A DNA stretch of 64,000 bases from Simmondsia chinensis (GCA_018398585.1 JAGTTD010000001.1:28217438-28281437); one strand, 5' to 3'. Shown: positions 1 to 11,560, numbered from the stretch's first letter. The notes: generated by a model from the sequence alone, not told the origin. Made by a program: numbers and translations.

Positions 1-245
1 ATCCATCCGGTCTTCCATGTTTCCTTACTTAAGAAACATGTTCCTAATACAGAGAAGGGGCAGTATTTATCCTACAAGCCTCCAAGGGAGTACTACTTCT
101 CGAACTGATTACTGTTTTTGCCAGCAGAAGTATGCAGAAACTCAGCAAACAGGTTCTAGTTCAATGAGCAAATCTCCGGGCAGACAGTACTTCGTGAGAA
201 AGCTGGAAGTTTATCAGATCTCAATTTCCATCCTTTCATTCTTGA
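1..245 (+). pseudogene. Integrase C-terminus and chromodomain tail of element Z
   Basis: Frame 1 opens with the conserved gypsy integrase tail (I-H-P-V-F-H-V-S-L-L-K-K-H) and runs to a stop at 106-108. In another frame, 150-245 encodes a chromodomain end (QVLVQ-stop-ANLRA, then S-x-E-S-W-K-F-I and SQFPSFHS-stop) matching the tails of elements A and G. In the family, the integrase C-terminal region and chromodomain contact chromatin during insertion. The frame change and two in-frame stops show that this copy is dead. Confidence 0.8.
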
Positions 246-273
246 GGCAAGAATGTGCTGAAGGGGAAGGTAT

Positions 274-570
274 TGTCATGATCGGCATTGATTTTTAGGT
301 GTTTTTCCCGGTTAATGTGTTCAAATGTTAGTTTAACAGCTTTTGGCGCCAAAAGCTGTTAATCTCTCTTCTTGGTTGTTGCTATACGGTTTTGATGTAG
401 ATTCTTGGCCTAGTTATTTGTTACTTGTTCCTTGTTATAAATAGGCAATGTATTGTAAGATCTAGGCATTCAATAAAAAATTCAATCATTCTTTGTTTCT
501 TTTCCAATTTTCGCTTACACTTCTCTTGGTTCTATCAAGGTTAAGCTCAAGAATTGCCTTGAGCCTAACA
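274..570 (+). repeat. 3' LTR of element Z
   Basis: The LTR is 297 bp, bounded by TG and CA and preceded by the purine-rich stretch gaaggggaagg. A TATA box (tataaata, 436-443) would set the R region. The LTR contains a perfect 30-bp palindrome at 333-362, listed separately. Confidence 0.85.
333..362. other. Perfect 30-bp palindrome in the U3 part of LTR Z
   Basis: The two 15-base arms (TTAACAGCTTTTGGC and its exact complement) meet at a GGCGCC core with no spacer. It lies about 75 bp upstream of the TATA box. It could be a cruciform/hairpin or a dimeric protein site. Related but imperfect sequence (ccgccaaaagctaagctttt) is present in the LTRs of element G. Confidence 0.9.
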
Positions 571-2513
571 AGTTTCTTCACACCATGTCATGGGTAACTT
601 ATACCCTGAGGCTGGTTGGGCCAAATCATCGGCTGTCTTATTCTGTTCTCGAGGCGTGTGCTCAAATTGGACACCGCTAAACTTACTCAATAGTTCTTAC
701 ACTATTAAGATGCATTTATTCGAGGCATTACTTTAACACTGGAATTCCCCCTTTACTTGGTGGATGACCAATTGTGAATCCCCTTCTATGATCACAGTGG
801 GGACTTGCATTTCAAAGAGAGTATGCAGGCCTATACTTAATGTCTCATACTTTGCTATATTGTTGGAACACTTGCGAACCAAAGTGATAGTCAACTTGGT
901 AAAAATTCATACAAGGGATTCAATTACAAACCCAACTCTGGCACTTGAATTGGTCCTTGATCCATCAAAATATAGCTTCCAAGAGACAATCTCTATCACT
1001 AGGAGCCACTCTGGTTCATAATCTATGTCAATTTGAATGTTTGGATGGTCAGCTAAAAAGTCTACTAAAGCTTGGCCTTTGATTGACTTTTGTGACACAT
1101 ATATTAATTCAAACTGAAGTAGAGGGCTACTCCACTTGCTTAATCTTCCTCTGATTAGAGGTCTATCTAGCATGTATTTAAGGACATTTGTCTGAGCAAC
1201 CACGTATAAGGCAAATGCTAAGAAGCAATGTCTAAATTCTAAGGATGCATAGAACAGAGATAGACACAATTTCTCAATGGAAGAATATTTTATTTCACAT
1301 TCGTTTAGACAACGACTTAGCTAGAACACAGCCTATTCAAATTCCTGCTCATTGTCTTGTACAAGTAAACAACCAATTGATTCATCAAAAGTAGAGACAT
1401 AAATAATCAAGGGTTTCGTTGCTTAGGTGGAATCAACATTGATGGCTTGATTAAGTAAGCATTCATTGATTGACTCAAAGGCTGCTTGGTATGGTTTCTC
1501 CTACTTGAAGTCCTTCTCAGACATGAGTCTCTGCATTGGAGAAAGGACTATGTTTTCTCTGTAACATTTGAAATGAAACGTCTCGGGAAGTTAACCTGCC
1601 CCAAGAAGCATTTAAGCTCCTTTTTGCTTGAAGGCGGTTTGGCCTCTAGAATGGCCTTACTTTTGTTTATATCAACCTCAATCCCCCTTTGGTGTACTAA
1701 GAAACCAAGAAAGTTCCGAGCGCATACGCCACAAGCACATTTTAGTGGGTTCATCTTTAGGTTGTGGCCTCATTTGAAGGAACTCTCCTCTCAAGTCCTT
1801 TAAGTTCTTGACTTTGGACTTTGACTTGATCGTGATGTCATCTATGTCGAGTTCCAAGGTGCCAATAAGGTCATGAAAGATCATGTTTATGGCTCATTAG
1901 TATGTGGCACCAGCATGCTTTAAACCAAATGGCATACCCACCCACTTAAAGCTCCTTAGTAACCCAAGACATCTAAATGCTATCTTGTGGGTATCCTCCG
2001 AAGCAATCAGGACTTGGTAGCACCCACAGTAGCCATTTATGAAGTATAAGACTTCATGTCTCGAGGCTGAATCAATAAGGACATCAACTATTGACATAGG
2101 GTATTCATCCTTTGGGTTGGTTGCATATAGATCTCTGAAATTAATATAGACTCTAATTTTGCCATTCTTTTTGATAATAAGAACTACATTTGCCAACCAC
2201 TCAATGTACCTGACAGTCCTAATGAATTTGGCCTTTAAGAGTCTCTTGATCTCCTCTTTGACCAAATTTATCACCTCTTAGAACATTTTTCTCTGGGCCT
2301 AAATTATGGGCCTAGAGCCCGGCTTGACGGGATGCTTATGCTCAACCACTTTTCTGTCTAGGCCAGACATCTCATGATGGTCCCAGGCAAAACCATCCTT
2401 GAACTTAAGGAGCAAGGTTAGATACTACTTCCTTTGTTCTTCAGAAAGCAGAGTGCTAAGATATGTGGGTCTTGAGTCTTCTGCAGATCCAAAGTTAACC
2501 TCGAGGAGGGGAT
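571..2513 (-). pseudogene. C pol segment: RT, RNase H and second RNase H-like domain
   Basis: Reading from 2513 downward: a linker similar to H (DSRPTYLSTLLS), then RT (2274-1678) with KAKFIRTVRYIEWLANVV, FRDL and the GMPFGLKHAGATY block. The catalytic YIDD is changed to DIDD (about 1840). The RNase H connection (LRHC..VLKYMLDRPLIRGRLSKW) falls at 1269-1050, then KGQALVDFLADHP. A second RNase H-like start (KLYFDGSRTNSSARVGFVI) lies at about 985-910. The reading continues to 571, where Z interrupts it just before the start of integrase. Stops and frameshifts throughout mark it as non-functional. Confidence 0.88.
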
Positions 2514-2681
2514 TGTCATGATCACGGCTATGGAAGTGTCTGTAATTGCTTGGCATTGGTCCTTTTGATGTTGGAAGATTGTATTTCCATAGAATAATGG
2601 CCAAGTCTAGTAAATGGTTTGAATTAGGTCTTGGCAGGAAAGGTGGTTATAGTGGTTAAGTGTTGTTTAGTCCATTTTGGC

Positions 2682-3465
2682 TAGGGGTGTTCAAACATTG
2701 GTCCGGACCAAAAAAATACGACCGGACTGATCATTCGGTCCAAGACCAGATCGGACTGATTCAATTTCGGTCCTGTCCTCGGTCCTCAAGTTGACCTAAT
2801 TTCGGGTTTTAGTTTGGTCCGATCTAAACTTGAAAAATCCGAGATTGGATCGAAAACCCAAATGATGTTGTTGGGCCTCCTATATATTTTACTAGATTAT
2901 AAGAAAACTATTTTAGACTAATAATATTTGGGCCTAAAATTAGTTTAAAATAGACCATAAACACCTATACTAAATTATCTTATTTTTTTTAAATGATAAC
3001 TATTGCATTTTGTATATTGCTACAACTTGTGTGTATAATTATTTCAAGTTAATTTATGAAGAAATTCATTGGTTATTATTAAAGAATCAAGAAATATGAG
3101 AATCAAATCAGAGGGGCTATATTGTCAGGTCGAGTTTAGTAAATTCAAGTCGTTATGATGAGTCGTGGTATTTGTAGATGATCATGTGTATTTGTATATT
3201 TTCTATTATTTCTATTGTTTATTTTTTATGTTTTTCTATTAGTTGACTTTAAAGTTGACCAAATTTGACAAAATGTGCTAAATTTAACTTATATTAAAAA
3301 ATAAAGAAATGATAAACGGTCCAAATCGGTCCGGTCCATGAAGTAACTGGTCCGGTCTCGGACTGGATCAGTTAAATTCGGCTGGTCTTCGGTCTTCAAA
3401 AGAGGCCAATTTCAGTCTTCGGTCCGGTTTGGTCTGGTCCGGGTTTGGACCGATGAACACCCCTA
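2682..3465. mobile_element. MITE-1, hAT-type non-autonomous element
   Basis: The 784-bp element has inverted ends TAGGGGTGTTCA / TGAACACCCCTA and an exact 8-bp TSD (attttggc at 2674-2681 and 3466-3473), the hAT signature. Both subterminal regions are packed with GGTCCGG / CCGGACC motifs, and the centre is AT-rich and non-coding. It is absent from the 3' LTR of A, so it landed after A. MITE-2 and MITE-3 share the ends and GGTCC-type interior. Confidence 0.95.
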
Positions 3466-3671
3466 ATTTTGGCGGCTAAGCTGTAAGTCGGTTGATTTAG
3501 TTGTCCCCGTGCTTTGTTCTCCTTCTTATCTAAATCTCTATAAATAGTTAGATATTTCTTTTAAGAAGATTCATTGAATGAAATTGAAATTGTTTCTCCC
3601 TCTCAACCCCAATTCTCTCTATTTCTCATCACTTTTCTTCTACTTCTCATTCAATTCTCTCTTTATCCTGG

Positions 3672-3703
3672 GTTATGATTCAAGATTGATCTTGAATCAT
3701 AAC
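3672..3703 (+). other. Hairpin at the 3' end of the A LTR
   Basis: Two perfect 15-base arms (GTTATGATTCAAGAT and its complement) are separated by only TG and end one base before the LTR terminus. The 3' LTR copy has one mismatch. The same inverted arrangement occurs at the primer-binding-site edge of LTRs in B, E and G. Confidence 0.85.
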
Positions 3704-3705
3704 AA

Positions 3706-3718
3706 TTGGTATAAGAGC
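3706..3718 (+). promoter_or_regulatory. Primer-binding site of element A
   Basis: TTGGTATAAGAGC follows the LTR after one base. It differs at one position from TGGTATCAGAGC, the complement of the plant initiator Met-tRNA 3' end that primes many plant LTR elements. The intact form is present in G (about 34180-34195, minus strand). Confidence 0.85.
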
Positions 3719-3877
3719 TTTTCTAATAGCTGCAGTTGAGTCGAATTACAGTCAATTTGGTTGTTTAGCAATCCGATCAAGCTTCATTAGTTACATGCAC
3801 ATCTAATCAGGCTGTGTTGATCAGATTCTAATGGTTAGAGTGTGCACAATCTGGCCAGACGCAAGAAGCTGATTGCA

Positions 3878-4908
3878 ATGGTAGGTGGAGCTATTAATAG
3901 AGCTAATGCTGCTGCTAATGCTGGAGCAGCAGCTGTGGATTCGAATCAGGTTGATAGGATTGCTCAGCTGCAGAAACAGATGCACGATTTGATGTTAGCA
4001 GTTGGTTCAGTGACTCAAAAGGTTGGAGACATATCTCATTCGTAACAACAAGTGCAGCAGTAGCTGGTAGGAATGCAGAAAAAAATCACGTGCCAAGCTA
4101 TGCCTCCTGGAGCGGGAATATTGTCATGTGGAAGTCAGCACACTAGACCTCTTGATCCTTTGCATCCTCGAGCGTCTGAAGAGAGTTCTGAAGGCGTGGC
4201 TGTGGTGAGGAGTAATGGAATTCGACAGCCTAAGGTTGACATTTACACTTTTGATGGAATACAACCTCAACCATGGCTTAGAAGATGTGAATGATATTTC
4301 CGTTTCTATCCCATTGTTAAGGCAGAGAACGTGGAGTTTGCCGCTGTTTATCTTCAAGGTGATCAAGAGGTTCGGTTTTACAACTTGATTCACCGCAGAC
4401 CTGCACTCTCTTGGCCTGAGTTTATGGAGGAATTATGTGAGCGTTAGGTGATGAAGATCCAGGAGATGTGGTGGATCACTTCAACAAGGTAGCTCAGACA
4501 TATGTGAAGAAATACATGACTCATTTTGAGAACCTAAGAGCTAGAGTGATAACTGTGAACCCTGGTGCAAATGAGGCTTATTATATCTTGAGTTTTATTA
4601 GTGGTCTTAAGCCAAAGATTAAGCATTTGGTCAAGGCATTGAATCCTACGACTTTGACACAAGCTTTCTCTAAAGCAAAGCCGTTTGAAGCCTCTGTCTT
4701 GGCAAATTTTGATGGTTTGAGGGACAAAAATAGTCAAGTGGAACCTTCTCAATGCTCTACTATTGGTTTAGCTCCTAGGTCCTTGAGTTTGGAGGAAAAG
4801 AAGGTTCAACGGTTGTGCTTCAAGTGCAATCAAAGGTATTTCTTTGGCCACAAGTGCAATCCAAAGTTCTTTATGACAGCTACCGGAGCTGAGGCTGAAA
4901 GTGATTAA
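3878..4908 (+). pseudogene. gag of element A
   Basis: The start is taken as the ATG at 3878 (MVGGAINRANAAANAG), matching the gag start of B (MAGGVTTPANAATN). An N-terminal coiled-coil-like stretch (RIAQLQKQMHDLM) is followed by the gag core (QPWLRRCE, AAVYLQGDQEV, MTHFENLRARV, SFISGLKPKI). The C-terminal zinc knuckle CFKCNQRYFFGHKC is at about 4819-4860. In-frame stops near 4043, 4061, 4293 and 4445 and one frameshift near 4446 break it. Gag forms the particle that packages the element's RNA. Confidence 0.88.
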
Positions 4909-4920
4909 GAAGTCTAAGAA

Positions 4921-6251
4921 ATGGAGGAGCATGTCAATGATCAGGTTAAGGATGTGCAAGGGGAATCTAATGGTGATGAGATGGAGATTTCAGTTAAAGC
5001 TTTGACAAGGAATGGCTCACACAACACGATAAGAATCAAAGGAGAGGCCAGCTGCAAACCTTTAATTCTAATCGACAGTGGTAGCCTGCATAATTTTGTG
5101 GATCCGAAGGTTGTAAGAGCTGTGGGACATGAAGTGATCAAGATAAGCCCTTTAGCAGTGACAGTTGCTGATGGAAACTCGATAATAAAACTGATTAAAC
5201 GTAGGCAGTTCTGCTGGCAGATGCAAGGTCACAGTTTCATCTATGATTTCAGAGTCTTGAGATTGGGAGGCTGTGACATGGTTTTAGGAGTTGATTGGAT
5301 GAAAACTATTAGCCCCTTAGTGTTTGACTTTGCTCAATTATCAGTCTCCTTTAAGAGAAATGGCCAAAGTGTGAAGTTGCAAGGAATTATAGAGCAAGGA
5401 CAACTGTAATTGATGAAGGGAATGAGGTTACAAGAAGTGATCAAGAAAGGATCCTACTAGTGGATAGGACAATTGTTCACTATTGATGCTGCTCCAATAG
5501 GTGCTCAGGTGAATTATGATCCTGTAATTGACAAGCTCTTATAGGACTATAATGATTTATTTGAGCAGCCAACCTCCCTTCCTCCTAAAAGGACATTAGA
5601 TCATGCTATTCCTTTAAAAGCAAGTTCGAATCCAGTAACCCTTAGGCCTTACAAGTATCCTCACTCTCAAAAACCTAAAATTGAGAGGCAAGTAGATGAG
5701 CTATTGAGGACAAAATTCATTAGGCACAATCATAGCCCATTTGCTTCTCCGGTGATATTGGTTACAAAGAGGATGGGACTTCCCGGATGTGTATTGATTA
5801 CAGGAAACTTAACTCCCTTACAATTATAGACAAATTCCCAATTCCTATCATTAACAATCTCTTAGATGAGTTGTATGGGGCATTGTGTTTCTCCAAGTTA
5901 GATTTAAGGCAAGGCTACTATCAAATTAGGGTGTTGGATCAAGACATTCACAAGATTGCTTTTAGAACACACCATGGACATTATGAGTTTGTGTAATGCA
6001 ATTTGGATTATCAAATGCTCTGGCAACATTTCAAGCTCTAATGAATTCAGTGTTCAAGCCCTTCTTAAGGAAGTTTGTGATTGTGTTTTTTGACAACATT
6101 TCGGTATATAACCCATCTGTGGAGGCTCCTATAGCACACCTGGATCAAGTGTTTAGTACCATGCGACAGCACAAGTTGTTTACAAAGCTCTTCAAATGTT
6201 TCAAGCAATGAAAGATTAGCCTACACCAGTGACGCTCAAACAGTTAAGGGG
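4921..6251 (+). pseudogene. Element A protease and N-terminal half of RT
   Basis: A retropepsin domain (4921-5409) carries LILIDSGSLHNF with the catalytic aspartate at 5074-5076, then VLGVDWM. RT starts near 5690 ([20 protein letters not shown]). There is a frameshift near 5770, the RT core at 5787-5996 ([27 protein letters not shown]), another break at 5996, and the catalytic box near 6086-6097 reads FFDN where the family has FFDD. The loss of the second aspartate would abolish polymerase activity. Sequence stops at RGF where B is inserted and resumes at 11561. Confidence 0.88.
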
Positions 6252-6256
6252 ATTTC

Positions 6257-6616
6257 TATTATGATCCTAGATCAAACTTGGATTATAAGTTTGAGATATA
6301 AGAGTATGGGATGAGAAAGACGTGAAAGAGATGAGAAATAGAGAGAAAATTAGGGTTGAGAGAGAGAGTTAGATCTATTTTATTTGAATGAATCCTCAAT
6401 TACATAATTGATGCTTATTTATACTCAAAAAATAGACGGCTAGCTTAAACAAAGGAAAACAAGCAAAAATCCAACTATAAGCAATTTTCCAGCCAAACAC
6501 CAAACCAGGCTAACCACTTAACCTGCTATCCCACCCAGAAACTGAATTTGAATTCAAATGAGAAATGTACATCAGAAAACAACTAAAAATGCCTTAAATC
6601 CTTCATGATCATGACA
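6257..6616 (-). repeat. 3' LTR of element B
   Basis: On the minus strand it starts TGTCATGATC after the purine tract GAGGAGAGGGTAT (6617-6629 complement). Its outer end has mutated from CA to TA (base 6258). It pairs with 11193-11555. Confidence 0.92.
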
Positions 6617-6639
6617 ATACCCTCTCCTCAAACTCATTC

Positions 6640-9600
6640 TTGCCTCAAGAATGAAGAAGAAGGGAATTGGCTGTGTAGAAACTTTAATTTCTCCTAGCTC
6701 TTTCGTTTTGGATCCAAATTGGTCCACTGAATCAAGACTTCCTTCTTTGCTATGCCTTGCTACTATACCAAATGGGAGTCCAAAACTATTGTAGGGGCTT
6801 GTATCAGAGTTCCATTATTTGTTGCTTCAGGAGGCTGACTTGAAGACTCCTTCCCTTCTGCCCTGTGCCTTTTTAAAAGAGAGATATGAAAAACAGGATG
6901 CACAAAAGAGTTAGGTGGAAGCTCTAATCGATAAGCTTCATTGCCCACTTTCTCTAACACCTTGTAAGGACCAAAGAAACGAGCCCCTAACTTCACATTC
7001 TTGGGAATTGCAACAGAGCATTTCCTGTAGGGTTGGAGCTTGAGATACACCAAGTGTCCAACTGCAAAAGATCTATTAGATTGTTTCGTATCATCATAAA
7101 ACTTCATTCTTGATTAAGCAAGTTGAAGATTGTCCTTTAATTGCTGAATCAGTTGTCTTCTTTGTGAAAGAAGAACATTAACCTCTACCACATGAGATGT
7201 TAAACCTTGCAGCACCGTAAGGGAAGGAGGATCGTACCCACATAAGGCCTTAAAGGGAGTGGTCCCTATAAATGAATGAAAGTGAGTGTTATACCAGAAT
7301 TCTGCCAATGATAACCAACGAGACCATTGTTTAGGATAGGTGAAAGTCATGCTTTGAAGGTACTGCTCCACACACTAAGGATGATAGGATGAACTGAAAG
7401 TAAGAGTAGAGCCCATCAACAATAGTAACTCCCTCCAGAGTTGCCACGAGAACATTCTATCCCAATCAGACACAATGGATTGAGGCAATCCATGCAATTT
7501 GTAGATGTGATCAAGGAATACCCTGGCCAACATTTCAGCAGAGATGGGATGACTCAAAGCAATGAAGTGGCTGAACTTATTAAATCGATCCACAATGACC
7601 CAGATTACCTCCTTGTATTCAGCCTTTGGAAAGCCTTCCACGAAATCCATGCTTAGGTGTTGCCAGGCCCTATCAAGAATTGGTAAGGGCTGTAGAAGAC
7701 CTTGGTACTGGACGTGCTCAGACTTAGTCCTCTGGTAGACATCACTGCTCTGCACAAATTCTTTAACCCCCTTCTTAGCTCCAATCCAGTAAAAGTACTG
7801 CTTCAGTCTCTTGTAAGTGCCCTCTATACTAGAGTGACCAACCCAAGAAGAAGAGTGAAAAGACTAAATGATCTATCTTCTCAAATCAGTGGAGGTTCCC
7901 ACATATATCTTCCCTTTAATTCTAACAATTCCATTCAAAATAGTGACTTCAGCTTATATATTGGATGAATTACTCACGCTATAGGCTGTAAGGCAGTCTA
8001 TAGCAAACTTATCCTCTTCATATGACTTGTAAACTTCCTCCATCCAATCATGTAAGACATAGGAAATAGCTAAACAAGAGCCAAATTCTCTTTCTTCTAA
8101 CCTTCGAGAGAGAGCATCAGCAACAATGTTCTCTTCCCTTTGCGATACTCAAAAGAATAACTCAATCCCAACATCCTCATGAGTCCTTTCCTCTACACTC
8201 TAGTGGTAATCTTTTGCTTCAGAAGGTATTTCAGGCTCTGGTGGTCAGTTCTGATAATAAAATGATGTTGTTCGAGGTAATGCCTCCACTTCTGCACTGT
8301 TAATAGGATGGCTAAATATTCCTTCTCATAAATCGAGAGTTGCTGATTTCTTGGACTAAGGAAAGTCACTAGCCTCTCCTGCTAAGAAAGCATTGCTCCA
8401 ATTCCCACGCTACTGGCATCAGTTTCTAGTACGAAGGGAGTCCCAAAATCTGGCACAACTAGAACTGGCGAAGAGCACATAGCTAACTTGAGACCTTCAA
8501 ATGCCTCTTGAGCCAAATCAGACCATAAGAATGCATCCTTATTCAGAAAATCAGCCAAGGGCTTGGCCGACACTCCATACCCCGCAATAACTTTCTACAG
8601 TACCCAGACAACCGAAGAAAAGCCCTTAGCTGCTTGAAGTTTTTAGGAATAGGCCACTCCTTCATTACCTGTATCTTGCTAGGATCTGTGGCTACACCTT
8701 CTTTAGAGAGTATGTGACCCAAGTATTCCAATTGAGTTTGAGCAAAAGAACACTTGGCAAGCTTAGCGTACAACTTAATCTTGCGCATAATCTAAAATAC
8801 TTGCCTCAAATGCTTGACATGTGCTTCAATGGAAGGGCTATAAACCAATTTATCATCGAAGAATACCGAGACAAATTTCCTCAAATGAGCTTTGAACACC
8901 TGGTTCATCAATGCTTGAAAGGTTGCAGGAGCATTGGTCAAGCCAAAAGGCATAACCACAAACTCATAATGCCCGTGGTGTGTCCTGAAAGCATTCTTGT
9001 GAATATCTTCATCTAACACTCGAATCTAGTGATATCCTTGCCTCAAGTCTAACTTGGAGTAATACTGTGAACCATTCAATTCATCAAGCAGGTCATCAAT
9101 AACCGGAATGGGAAACTTATCCTTAATGGTGAGGGAGTTAAGATGCCTGTAATCCACACACATTTGAGATGAACCATCCTTCTTCTTGATAAGAATCACC
9201 GGAGAAGCAAAAGGACTATGACTATGACGAATGAAATTTGTCTGTAATAGCTCTTCAACTTGTCTCTCAATCTCACTCTTCTGTGAATGAGGGTATTTAT
9301 GAGGTCTTAAGTTCACTGGATTGGAAAGAGCCTTAAGAGGAATAGCATGATCTGGCATCCTCTTAGGAGGCAAGGTAGATGGCTGTGAAAAAACAACTTC
9401 AAACTTAAGCAATAACTGTCCAATGGAGGGATTTGAAGTCTCAAGAGTTGTGCCAGTAACAGCAGTGATAGAGAACAACTGACCAATCCACTGACACTTT
9501 CCCTTCTTGACCAGCTTCTTTAGGTGTTTCCCTTTCATCATCTGTAAATGCCCCTTCTCCACGATGCCTTGTAGAACCACCTTCTGCCCTTCTCTTTCAA

Positions 9601-10054
9601 AAGATACCGATAACTGAGTGAAACCAAAGATTAAAGGGCTGCTGGTTTTCATCCAGTTAACTCCAAGGACCATGTCACAACCACCTAGCTTAAGTACTCT
9701 GAAGTCATATTCGAATTAGTGTCCTTGCATTCTCCAACAGAATCCTTTACACTTCATCTGTGTGATCATAGAGCTCCCATCAGCCACTGTAATAGCTAAT
9801 GGACTGGTTTTTATCATTTCCTGCCTAACTTGCTTCACAACCTTAGGATCCATAAAGCTATGTGTACTGCTGTTATCAATTAAGATCAACATATGCTTGT
9901 GTCCTATCCCTTCTTTGATTCTTATCTTGTTATGAGAGCCATTACTAGTGAAAGCTCTAACAGAAATATCCATTTCATCGTTATCATAATCCCCTGAATC
10001 CTCCTCATCCGGCTCTTTAGGGACCTCTTCTATCTCCTGATCCTCAATGTCCTC
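6640..10054 (-). pseudogene. pol of element B
   Basis: In minus-strand order: protease with LILIDNSSTHSFMDP (about 9900), where the catalytic D-S/T-G triad reads D-N-S. RT (9500-8600) has [20 protein letters not shown] and FFDDKLVYS. RNase H follows (8540-8110, ETDASSVGIGAMLS). Integrase (7755-7114) has FVEGFPKAEYKEVIW and WYNTHFHSF. The C-terminal region (7107-6763) ends VHPVFHISLLKRH, then a chromodomain tail (EVLIQWTNL) near 6745-6650. Several stops and frameshifts are present. The [16 protein letters not shown] and LDELNGS blocks resemble Reina-clade chromoviruses; that assignment is by memory of the family. Confidence 0.88.
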
Positions 10055-11109
10055 ACCAGCCTCAGCTCCAGTAACAGTCATAAGCAACCTAGGATTACAT
10101 TTGTGTCCCAAGAAATACCTCTGATTACAATTGAAGCACAACCTCTGATTCTTCTTCTCATCTAAACACAAACCAGAAGCTTTAGGACCACTAACAGAGG
10201 TAGCCTGCTATTGAGAAGATAATTGTGGAGCCTTGATCTTAGGTCCATCAGAACTAGCCAAGACCTTGGCCTTCATCAATTTAGCCTTTGAAAAGGCCTG
10301 AGTTAAAGTACCGGGATTTAATGCCTTAACCAAGTTTTTAATCCTTGGCTTAAGACCACTAATGAAACTAGATATATAATAGGACTTATTAGCTTTAGGA
10401 GTAACTATCTACATCCTTGCTCTCAAATTCTCAAAACGAGTCATATAATCTCTCACAGATGAAGTTTGAGTCAGCTATGAAAATGATTAATCACTTCGCC
10501 AGAATCCTCTTCCCCATATCTCTCACATAATTCATTCACAAATTTATTTCATGTCAAGCAAGGATTGCTATGAATCAAACTATAATACCAGACTTCATGA
10601 TTTCCTTGGAGATATACCGCAGCTAATTCAACTTTCTCAATTTCATCAATATGATAGAATTGAAAATACATTTCACATCTCGTGATCCATGACTGAGGCT
10701 GCTTTCCATTGAATTTACCAATCTCCACACGTGGCTGCTTGTATCCTTGAGTCCTTTCACCAGCAGATCCATTCTCACTGGATCCGGCAGATTGAGATTG
10801 AATAGGATTAGGGGGACGATCATGCTGACTAGCAGCAGATAACACTCCTAGGTCCAAAAGTTGATTTTGTCTAGTGATCTGCGGTTGGAGTCCATGGAGT
10901 TTCGATTCAATTTGGTGAGAATGCTGATCTAACTTCTCAACTAGCTTCTGATCCTGCGATTGTTGCATCCTTACAAACATTTCTTCCATCTGAAGTCTCA
11001 ATTGCTCGAATTGATTGACCTCTACACCAGCACTAGGATTTGCACCCACACCAGCAGCATAATTTGCATTTGTAGCAGCATTTGCTGGAGTAGTTACTCC
11101 ACCAGCCAT
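10055..11109 (-). pseudogene. gag of element B
   Basis: The ATG at 11109 opens MAGGVTTPANAATN, then a coiled-coil-like segment (QLRLQMEEMFVRMQQSQDQK) and the gag core (QPQSWITRCEMYFQFY, AAVYLQGNHEVWYY) until 10549. After frame breaks the core continues and ends in the knuckle CFNCNQRYFLGHKC (about 10138-10097). An acidic linker (EDIEDQEIEEVPKEPDEED) leads into protease. It has the same plan as the gag genes of A and G. Confidence 0.87.
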
Positions 11110-11192
11110 TGGTACTATTTTCTTGTGTCTAGCCAGCTCAAATCAATCGATCAAGCTATCAATCAGCAACAAACACAAGCTCTTATACTAAA

Positions 11193-11555
11193 TGTTATGA
11201 TCCCAGATCAAACTTGGATCATAAACTTGAGATATAACAGTATGGGATGAGAAAGAAGTGAAAGAGATAAGAAAAAGAGAAAAAAATTAGGGTTGAGAGA
11301 GAGAGTTAGATCTATTTCATTTGAATGAATCCTCAATTACATGATTGATGCTTATTTATAATAAAAAAAACAGACAGCTAGCTTAAACAAAGGAAAACAA
11401 GCTAAAATCCAACTACAAGCAATTTTCCCACCAAAACACCAAATCGGGCTGACCACTTTACCCACTATTCTCACAAGAAACTGAATTTGAATTCAAATGA
11501 GAAATGTACATCAAAAAACAACTTAAAATGCCTAAAATCATTCATGGTCATGACA
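11193..11555 (-). repeat. 5' LTR of element B, with adjoining primer-binding site
   Basis: The 363-bp LTR has ends TGTTATGATC / TCATGACA as read on the + strand. The minus-strand primer-binding site next to it (11192-11178, TTTAGTATAAGAGCTT) is a mutated Met-tRNA type. A TATA-like sequence is at about 11340-11360. Confidence 0.92.
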
Positions 11556-11560
11556 ATTTC

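Larger units (their letters stand above)
1..570 (+). mobile_element. Element Z: 3' end of a Reina-like Ty3/gypsy chromovirus
   Basis: The window opens inside the last codons of a gypsy pol gene, followed by a purine-rich tract (about 259-270) and an LTR that starts TGTCATGATC and ends CCTAACA. The 5' part is outside the window. At 571 the sequence changes to minus-strand pol of element C, and the corresponding codons are continuous in the related copy H near 59480, so Z is an insertion in C pol. The expected left TSD copy (agttt) cannot be seen because it lies upstream of base 1. The Reina-like placement is inferred from similarity to elements A, B and G. Confidence 0.85.
2514..3704 (+). repeat. 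5' LTR of element A, enlarged by MITE-1
   Basis: This is the same sequence as the 401-bp 3' LTR (13607-14007) but interrupted by MITE-1 at 2682-3465 with an 8-bp TSD. The TATA box (ctataaatag) is at about 3538-3548. The LTR ends in a strong hairpin next to the primer-binding site. Confidence 0.95.
6257..11555 (-). mobile_element. Element B: Reina-like Ty3/gypsy chromovirus
   Basis: A 5.3-kb element on the minus strand with exact TSD atttc (6252-6256 and 11556-11560). It cuts the RT of A between RGF and LGLTGYY, and A reads through perfectly once B is removed. LTRs are 360 and 363 bp. On the minus strand the order is LTR, primer-binding site, gag, protease, RT, RNase H, integrase, chromodomain tail, purine tract and LTR. 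It is complete in layout but broken by stops and frameshifts. Confidence 0.95.
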
